64,000 nt of DNA from Azorinus chamasolen (Eukaryota; Mollusca; Bivalvia; Cardiida; Solecurtidae): assembly GCA_963576725.1 (NCBI GenBank), contig OY755241.1, positions 372,001-436,000 on the forward strand. Reading direction: 5' to 3'. Shown piece after piece: positions 56,972-64,000 of the stretch. The position numbers and the translations under genes are program-made. The notes under the pieces were generated by a model. The model saw only the letters and a program-made list of their open reading frames with translations. It was not told the origin of the DNA and did no database searches. The first letter of the stretch is position 1. Each line of letters begins with the position of its first letter.

Positions 56972-59900
56972 AGCTCATTTGGCACGATGTGCCAAGGTGA
57001 GCTATTATGATCACCCTGTGTCTGTTGTCTGTAATGCATCTTCTGTCGTCAACTTTTTAGCTCACCAGAGCACAAAGTGCTCAGGGTGAGCTTTTGTGAT
57101 CGCCTGATGTCCGTCGTCCGTCGTCGTGCGTCGGGCGTCGTCCGTCGTCCCGCGTCAACAATTTGAACCTTTAAAAATCTTCTCCTCTGAATCTACAGGG
57201 TTCTCAGCTTTCATCTTTGGTACATAGCATCACCTATAGGTCCTCTACAAAAGTTATATAAATTATGCCCCTGGGGTCAAAATTGGCCCCGCCCCAGGGG
57301 TGGGAAGTTTTCAATAGAAACATATAGTAAAACTTTGAAAATCTTCTCCTCTGAAACCAGAAGGTTATAAGCTTTCATATTTGGCACATAGCATCATGTT
57401 CAGGTCCTCTACAAAAGTTATATAAACTATGACCCTGGGGTCAAAATTGGCCCCGCCCCAGGGGTGGGCAGTTTTCAATAGAAACAAATAGTGAAATCTT
57501 TGAAAATCTTCTCCTCTGAAACTGAAAGGCTCTCATCTTTCATATTTGGCACAGAGCATCAAGTCCAGGGCCTCTACAAAAGTTTTATAAATTATGGCCC
57601 TGGGGTCAAAATTGTCCCCGCCCCAGGGGTGGGCAGCTTTCAATAGAAATAAATAGTTAAAACTTTGAAAATCTTCTCCTCTGAAACTAAGAGATTCTCA
57701 GCTGTCTTATTTGGTACAGAGCATCATGTGCTGGTCTTCTACAAAAGTTATATAATTTATGGCCCTGGGGTCAAAATTAGCCCTGCCCCAGGGGTGGGAA
57801 GTTTTCAATAGAAACATATAGTAAACCTTTGAAAATCTTCTCCTTTGAAACCAGAAGTTTCTTAGCTTTCATATTTAACACATAGCATCATGTTCAGGTC
57901 CTCTACAAAAGTTATATAAATTATGACCCTGGGGCCAAAATTGGCCCCGCCCCAGGGATGGGCAGTTTTCAATAGAAACAAATAGTGAAATCTTTGAAAA
58001 TCTTCTCCTCTGAAACTGGAAGGTTCTCCGCTTTCATATTTGGCACATAGCATCATGTTCAGGTCCTCTACAAATGTTATATAAATTATGGCCCCTGGGT
58101 TAAAATTGGCCCCACCCCAGGGATGGGCAGTTTTCAATAGAAACAAATAGTGAAATCTTTGAAAATCTTCTCCTCTGAAACTGGAAGGCGCTCGGCTTTC
58201 ATATTTGGCACATAGCATCATGTTCAAGTCCTCTACAAAAGTTATATAAATTATGCCCCTGGGGTCAAAATTGTCCCCGCCCCAGGGATAGGCAGTTTTC
58301 AATAGAAACAAATAGTGAAAACTTTGAAAATCTTCTTCTCTGAATCTGGAAAGTTCTCAGCTTTCATATTTGGCGCATAGCATCATGTTTAGGTCCTCTA
58401 CAAAAATTGTATGAATCATGGCCCTGGGGTCAAAATCGGCCCCGCCCCATGGGTGGGTAGTTTTCAGTAGAAACATATAGAGAAAACTTTGAAAATCTTC
58501 TCCTGAAACTGAAAGGCTCTCATCTTTCATATTTGGCACAGAGCATCAAGTCCAGGGCCTCTACAAAAGTTTTATAAATTATGGCCCTGGGGTCAAAATT
58601 GTCCCCGCCCCAGGGGTGGGCAGCTTTCAATAGAAATAAATAGTTAAAACTTTGAAAATCTTCTCCTCTGAAACTAAGAGATTCTCAGCTGTCTTATTTG
58701 GTACAGAGCATCATGTGCTGGTCTTCTACAAAAGTTATATAATTTATGGCCCTGGGGTCAAAATTAGCCCCGCCCCAGGGGTGGGAAGTTTTCAATAGAA
58801 ACATATAGTAAACCTTTGAAAATCTTCTCCTTTGAAACCAGAAGTTTCTTAGCTTTCATATTTGGCACATAGCATCATGTTCAGGTCCTCTACAAAAGTT
58901 ATATAAATTATGACCCTGGGGCCAAAATTGGCCCCGCCCCAGGGATGGGCAGTTTTCAATAGAAACAAATAGTGAAATCTTTGAAAATCTTCTCCTCTGA
59001 AACTGGAAGGTTCTCCGCTTTCATATTTGGCACATAGCATCATGTTCAGGTCCTCTACAAATGTTATATAAATTATGGCCCCTGGGTTAAAATTGGCCCC
59101 ACCCCAGGGATGGGCAGTTTTCAATAGAAACAAATAGTGAAATCTTTGAAAATCTTCTCCTCTGAAACTGGAAGGCGCTCGGCTTTCATATTTGGCACAT
59201 AGCATCATGTTCAAGTCCTCTACAAAAGTTATATAAATTATGCCCCTGGGGTCAAAATTGTCCCCGCCCCAGGGATAGGCAGTTTTCAATAGAAACAAAT
59301 AGTGAAAACTTTGAAAATCTTCTTCTCTGAATCTGGAAAGTTCTCAGCTTTCATATTTGGCGCATAGCATCATGTTTAGGTCCTCTACAAAAATTGTATG
59401 AATCATGGCCCTGGGGTCAAAATCGGCCCCGCCCCATGGGTGGGTAGTTTTCAGTAGAAACATATAGAGAAAACTTTGAAAATCTTCTCCTGAAACTGAA
59501 AGGTTCTCAGCTTTCATATTTGGCTCATAGCATCATGTTCAAGTCCTCTACTAAAGTTATATAAATTATGCCCCTGGGGTCAAAATTGGTCTGCACCAGG
59601 GCCGGCTAGTTTTCTATAGAAACATATAGTGAAATCTTTGAAAATATTCTCCTCTGATTGTCTGGTGAGCGCTTCAGGGCCATTCTGGCCCTCTTGTTTC
59701 TTAAAATGACATCTCCTAAACTACTTGCTGAACTTTTACCAAACTTTGCAGGAATGTTTCTTGGGTCAACCTCTTCCATAGTTGTACAAAGAATTTGATC
59801 CCATGCAGAACTCTGGTTGCCATGGCAACCAATGTCCAAAAAAAATGAAAACGCTAAAAATCTTCTTGTCAAAAACTGTCAGGCCTAGGGCTACCAAATT

Positions 59901-60480
59901 TGGTATGTAGAATCATCTAGCTTAAATTAGATTATTCAAATTTTGTCCCAGGGGTCAATATTGGCACAACCCTGGAGGTTACAAGTTTTACATTGTATTA
60001 TGATTATAGTAATAAAAGTAATGCCCCTGGGTCAAAGACAGCCACACCCTGGGTGTCACATACTTGGTATGAAGCATCAGCTGGCAGATCTTTACCAAGA
60101 TTGTTCAAATTTTGTCCCTGTACATGTAATTGTCCTTATCTGGGGATCACAAGTTTTACATATAATTATATAGTAAAAAGTTTAAAAATCTTCTTAACCG
60201 TAAAGCTTACAGCTGTGATATTTGGTATGAAGCATCATCTGGTGAACTTTTACCACGATTGTTAAGATTGTATCCCTGGGGTCAAACACAGCCACGCCCT
60301 GGTGGTCACATGTTTTACCTTAAAAACTCTTATCATCTGAAAGTTTCACCAAAAAGGTTAGAGCTGTAATATTTGGTATATAGCATTATCTGGTGGACTG
60401 GACCTTCACCAAGATTACTCAAATGTTGCCCCTTGGGTAAAAATTGCCCCCTCCCTGGAGGTCACATCTTTTGCATAGGA
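56972..60480 (+). mobile_element. Pearl-like element (TGGCAC head) split by another
   Basis: The head TTAGCTCATTTGGCACGATGTGCCA and GTCGTCAACTTT occupy 56972-57057; the body appears to resume at 59700 with AAAATGACATCTCC and diverged monomers marked by TTTGGTATGAAGCATCATCTGG at about 60060 and 60220. The 3' terminus is not recognised. Joining the two parts is inference from the usual order of such elements. Confidence 0.5.
57058..59699 (+). mobile_element. Pearl-like element with ~15 monomers of 165 bp
   Basis: The head TTAGCTCACCAGAGCACAAAGTGCTC is a hairpin, followed by CCGTCGTCCGTCGTCG. The GGGGTCAAAATTGGCCCC marker is at 57273, 57437, 57602, 57767, 57931, 58096, 58261, 58426, 58589, 58754, 58918 and onward, i.e. 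163-165-bp spacing. The 3' end is GGGCCATTCTGGCCCTCTTGTTT. A six-monomer block is re-duplicated with a 987-bp offset. Confidence 0.8.
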
Positions 60481-60753
60481 TTCTTTGGTCATAAATGAGA
60501 TGTGCACTAGTGGACAGCATCAATACTGGTCAGTGCGATTTTGCTTCTCGTGTAGTGCAGATGTTTATCTCTGTGCTAGCCGACCGCATGGCGGACAGTC
60601 GATTTTTTTTCTTCAACATAATAAAAGTGATATCCATAACACAATTTACGTATTTGTCTCGGCAACTATGGTCTTTTCAGAGAATTTTCACTGTCCTTTT
60701 TGGTTTATGGTAAAATGAGCGGTTTGCAACTTTGCAAGCACATGAAGTGAAAA

Positions 60754-61704
60754 ATGGCTGAAGGCAATTCAAGACTGCAAAGGTATGGGAAAAAAGACGT
60801 TTTTGGCATTTAAAACTGCTCTTGTAGCACCAGATAATATTGCAAAGGGAGCCTCGGCTTTGAGCAGTTCTAACAAGGCCTTGTCGTCTACAAAACCTAC
60901 AGGGGTCACAAAAGTTTTATGTGAGATGAAATCAAACCTCACTGCACAAAATGCCAGGTTAGAAAAGCAAGAGCAGCGACTTGAGTTGCTTATTGAAACA
61001 AGTTGTCAACCCTCCAGATTGTTTTGACTATTCAAATGAAGTTTGTGATTATGAAGAGTATGAATTATCGGGTGAAATGAATTTGACTGTTTCTGAATCT
61101 GACGGTCAGGAATCTCGTGCCGGAAAAACTAAAGTCTTTAGTATGATGACCTTTCCAGTTTTGTGAATTCCTCATTCAAAATGGTTTATCTGATGACAAA
61201 CTGTGATATTCAGAAAGGCATACATAGAGTTAATCCGGGTATATGGAGACTGTATAAAATTCAAATACAATTGGATGATAACAGAATGCCAGCCATTCAA
61301 GAACTTACAGTCAAGGCTATGTCTGATGTTGTCAAGCTTACAGACAAGAATACAAACATGAAGACATGGATTGGAGCACCAATGTTATTACTCTTTTAGG
61401 AGAAGTGAAAAAGATGATTAACATGTGCTGTAGAGAGCTCCATAGATCAGATTAAGATCCATAATATCATTATCTAGCATCGGCATCACTCCCGTATACC
61501 CGTCTTTTGTATGGTTATGACAATGATGCAAACAAAAATGTGAAGGAAATAAATGATCTCAATGAGATTGGACGCAGTCTTGGCCGGGGCTATACATATG
61601 TCAGAGGTCCATACAGAAGATACGGTGGTTTTAGACATCTTCATCGTTACAGACGTGGTAACTACCGTGGCCGTGTTAATTGGGAACCTTGGACCCTTCA
61701 GTTC
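60754..61704 (+). pseudogene. DIRS-like retrotransposon, gag-like region (decayed)
   Basis: Several short frames in different phases read as one protein if frameshifts are ignored: a Lys/Ser-rich N-part (APDNIAKGASALSSSNK), a coiled-coil-like NLTAQNARLEKQEQRLELL, a middle part and an Arg/Gly/Tyr-rich end (RRYGGFRHLHRYRRGNYRGR). A basic RG-rich tail before the RT frame is usual for the first ORF of DIRS-type elements. Stops and shifts make it non-functional. The sequence from 60485 on may be the element's 5' repeat, unproven. Confidence 0.55.
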
Positions 61705-61952
61705 CATCAAAAAATTTCAAAATGGCGCCCAAGAAATAGAACAGGTCAGTACCGTTGTAGCTGGTAGGTTAAAAGATTACATTGAAATTTTGAGAAAATA
61801 CCAGTTTTGGATATTGTTCAGCATTGTCACATCAAAATTTTGGAAGGTGTTAATCCTGTTTGATCTTTCTCTAATGTCAATAAATTTACTGCACAAGAGA
61901 ATGAGGCAATAGATAAAGAAACTCAGAAACTGTTAGACATGAAGGTTTTTAA

Positions 61953-62153
61953 CTCTTAAATTTGCACAATTATGGCGAAACTGTGATTACTTATGCAAAC
62001 AGGTTACTTATGCAAACAGTATAATGCGGCATCTCATCAGGATCCAAACTGTTTGTCACCTTGACCATATGTTTGCAAAGAAATGAGAGAAAGTTTATTT
62101 TAAGAATTGAAGCAGACGACATTTTTTAGTTAATTTACTTGGCGTGCAAAGAG
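61953..62153 (+). mobile_element. Fam D MITE inside the DIRS-like RT, first
   Basis: TTAA at 61949-61952 and 62154-62157 flank a 201-bp copy ending GGCGTGCAAAGAG. Without it the RT frame runs on across the TTAA, so the insertion followed the coding element. Confidence 0.8.
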
Positions 62154-62246
62154 TTAAAGAGGTTGAACATCACCCTGATGAACTCATTTCTCCAGTTTTC
62201 ATGTGCCTAAGAAAAATGGTGAATATAGGATGATCCTAAATCTTAA

Positions 62247-62448
62247 ATCTTTGCACGCTTAAGCGGCGAAACTGTGATTACCTGTGCAAACAGTCCAAAT
62301 GAGAAACCGCATAATGTGGCATCTCATCAGGATCCAAACTGATTGTCATCTTGACCTTATTTTTGCAAAAAAAGGGAGAAAGTTAATTTTAAGAATTGAA
62401 GTAGATAACAATTGTTGCAGACGAAAAATTACTTAACGTGCAAAGAGT
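62247..62448 (+). mobile_element. Fam D MITE inside the DIRS-like RT, second
   Basis: TTAA at 62243-62246 and 62449-62452 flank a 202-bp copy in the same orientation as the first, starting ATCTTTGCACGC and ending ACGTGCAAAGAG. Removing it at TTAA again leaves the host frame continuous. Confidence 0.8.
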
Positions 62449-63480
62449 TAAAGATTTAAATGAGTACATTTAATATCACCATTTTAAAATGGACATATTT
62501 GGATCTGTTTTATAATTGGTTAAACCTGGTTTTTATTTCGCATCAGTTGATTTGTGTCATGCATCCGACCATAGAATAAAACTGAGATTTCAAAAGTCAG
62601 GAAAAATCTACCAGCATTTGGACATACACATTCTGGATACTTTGATGATGACTCTTTGTTAATGGCAGATACAATAATAGAATGTTTAAGAAAATATTTT
62701 CGATACAGTTGATCTTGTAACTGATGCGGGCGTTATGCTGAATAAGGACAAGTTGGTTTTGATACCAACACAGAAAATTCCTTTCCAGTCCTTGGGAATA
62801 ATATAGATCTAGTAGCAATGATAGCTGCCTTACCAGAAGATAAGGTGACGAAAATTGTCCAAGCATGTTTAGATTTGCATGACAAGAAGTTTGCAAAGAT
62901 TAGAGAAGTTGCTAGAGTTTTAGGTCTCTTGGCTTCTACCTTTTCTGCTGTGGAATTTACACCTCTATTTTACCATTGTAAAGAAAGAGCTAAGATTCTG
63001 GCTTTGCAGGGGAATAGAGGAGATGATGAATCTACCATGTTTATCACAGATACAATTAGAGAAGAGTTTAATGATGGATTGATAATTTGTCACAGCAGAA
63101 AAGAAGAATTTGTCATGGAAATCCTACTAGTATGGTTTTGACATGTATGTTACCAACCTTGGTTGAGGAGCTGTATTTGAAATTCGTATTTGTATTTGGT
63201 GATCGATGGAACAACCAAGAGGCTAAAAACCATATCAACTTCCTGGAACTGCTTGCTGTCAGCCATGCAGTCAAGTCTTTCTGTAAAGCAACATCCGACA
63301 CCCATGTTAAAGTTCATTCAGATAATACTTAATTGTGCAATCGCATACATTCGGAATTTCGGAATATGGTTGGCAAGATGGAAAAACTGAACCATCTTGC
63401 AAGACAAATCTGGCTATGGAGTTGTGAAAGAAATATTATGGCTGTCAGCGACTCATATTCCAGGTGTTCAGAATGACTGT

Positions 63481-63690
63481 CTGTCAGTCCGTCTGTCAGA
63501 TTTGAATTTGTCTGTGCGGTTTCTCCAAAAGTTTTTCCTGTTCCTGTTCGATGATTTATATAGGACTTTTTACATGGAAACTTTTGTCCACGCAGTTTCT
63601 CCAAAACCTTTCTGCAGAATGCATATTGATCCTAATTGTTTCATGCTGTGTATGGTTACGTAGAGGGTGAAGAGCAGGACTATTGTAAAT
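63481..63690 (+). repeat. Tandem-repeat element fragment
   Basis: GTCTGTCAGTCCGTCTGTCAG followed by GTTTCTCCAAAAGTTTTTCC twice resembles the start of a pearl-like element (compare 17081-17390). It cuts off the DIRS-like relic. Confidence 0.45.
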
Positions 63691-63691
63691 A

Positions 63692-63884
63692 CAGTAAAAC
63701 CCCGCTAATGTGGCCACCTAAAAGAGGTATAATTCTGGGTGCTAGATACAGGTGGTAGCTTAATGCAGGACAAAAATAATGCAGAGAGCTTTCTGCATTA
63801 CTTTTGCCCTGCATTAAGCAACCACATGCTTATAAAGACAATCATGTGTATATATTAAAGGGTCGCATTAGAGGGGTACCACTG
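63692..63884. mobile_element. Fam C MITE
   Basis: TA precedes CAGTAAAACCCCGCTAATG; the right end is GCATTAGAGGGGTACCACTG. The inner palindrome is GGTGGTAGCTTAATGCAGG ... CCTGCATTAAGCAACCAC with CAGAGAGCTTTCTG at the centre. Confidence 0.75.
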
Positions 63885-63899
63885 TGTTATGTAATGAAT

Positions 63900-64000
63900 G
63901 ACCTTTGCAATTGCATGTAGTTTTGATTCAGATGAGTTGCAAAGGAACACAGTATCTTACCAGGATCCAAACTGTTTGATCTTGATTGTGTTATTAGATA
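63900..64000. mobile_element. Fam D-like fragment, cut by window end
   Basis: TTTTGATTCAGATGAGTTGC and CCAGGATCCAAACTGTTTG form the familiar arms. Confidence 0.45.

Larger units (their letters stand above)
61705..63480 (+). pseudogene. DIRS-like retrotransposon RT and RNase H (decayed, interrupted)
   Basis: Pieces in order: VAGRLKDYIE (61755), RT segments around EVEHHPDELISPVF and RMILNL (62158-62245), LNEY and FASVDLCHA (62458-62560), the catalytic-type GYFDDDSLLMAD (62634-62670), GVMLNKDK, a thumb/connection stretch at 62818-63110, and RNase H-like WNNQEAKNHINFLELLAVSHA, KVHSDNT, AYIRNFG and LSATHIPGVQN (63205-63480). The HIN-LEL, HSDNT and HIPG motifs are typical of DIRS-type RNase H. Stops, frameshifts and two MITEs break it, and no tyrosine recombinase follows; the element stops at 63480. 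Confidence 0.7.

Noticed and set aside
57862..59298. Two nearly identical 149-codon minus-strand frames
   Set aside because: They are 987 bp apart and track the 165-bp monomers of a pearl-like element, which happen to lack stops.

Overview
The window is non-coding-rich eukaryotic DNA, most likely from a bivalve mollusc. The basis is the repeat content: many short hairpin-led elements with ACGG/ACAG tetranucleotide tracts and cores of roughly 140-170 bp tandem monomers (the architecture described for bivalve pearl / DTC84-type, Helentron-associated elements), and several palindromic MITE families. The species is not determined. No bacterial operon, rRNA, CRISPR or virus-like region is visible.

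One real gene can be assembled by hand on the + strand. It has four coding exons at 5664-5703, 13330-13477, 24005-25281 and 27429-27466. Acceptors and donors are good and the phases agree at all three junctions, giving a 500-residue product. The protein is unrecognised: a short basic N-terminal segment, two tandem copies of a Pro/Ser/Glu-rich ~169-residue repeat each ending in an SRKR.RSP motif, a basic patch and a conserved-looking Tyr/Arg-rich tail. Its introns (7.6, 10.5 and 2.1 kb) are packed with transposons. A second, broken coding region at about 60.75-63.48 kb is a decayed DIRS-like (tyrosine-recombinase type) retrotransposon with gag-like, reverse transcriptase and RNase H pieces; two copies of one TTAA-inserting MITE sit inside its RT region.

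Families named in the entries: Fam A = palindromic MITE with ends like TTAACCCTTTACTCC and a core around GCAAACAG/GATCAGGGTCT; Fam B = palindromic MITE with ends like TTAACCCATTCC and a core GAGCATTTGCTC; Fam C = TA-flanked MITE with ends CAGTAAAACC(C/T)CTCTATAAC; Fam D = TTAA-flanked MITE with ends CTCTTTGCATG; Fam E = element with ends CCCTTATCCTGC; pearl-like = short 5' hairpin, tetranucleotide tract, tandem monomers, 3' end CTCTTGTT. Two palindromic elements have hAT-like 8-bp target duplications (14505-15164, 22337-23330).

Layout: 0-5.5 kb pearl-like elements and nested MITEs; 5.6-27.5 kb the four-exon gene and its transposon-filled introns; 28-31.4 kb two terminal-inverted-repeat tandem elements and an 82-bp satellite; 31-36 kb AT-rich DNA, a SINE and a local duplication with filled and empty MITE sites; 36.5-39.9 kb a three-unit 1.17 kb tandem repeat with repeated minus-strand ORFs; 40-44.7 kb G-rich and GTA minisatellites and a 1 kb TGTC/CCGT tract; 44.7-53 kb assorted elements and two SINEs; 53.6-56.7 kb a large degenerate AGT trinucleotide array; 57-60.5 kb a 165-bp tandem array nested in another element; 60.5-64 kb the DIRS-like relic and MITEs. 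All assignments are by eye from sequence; no database search was possible.
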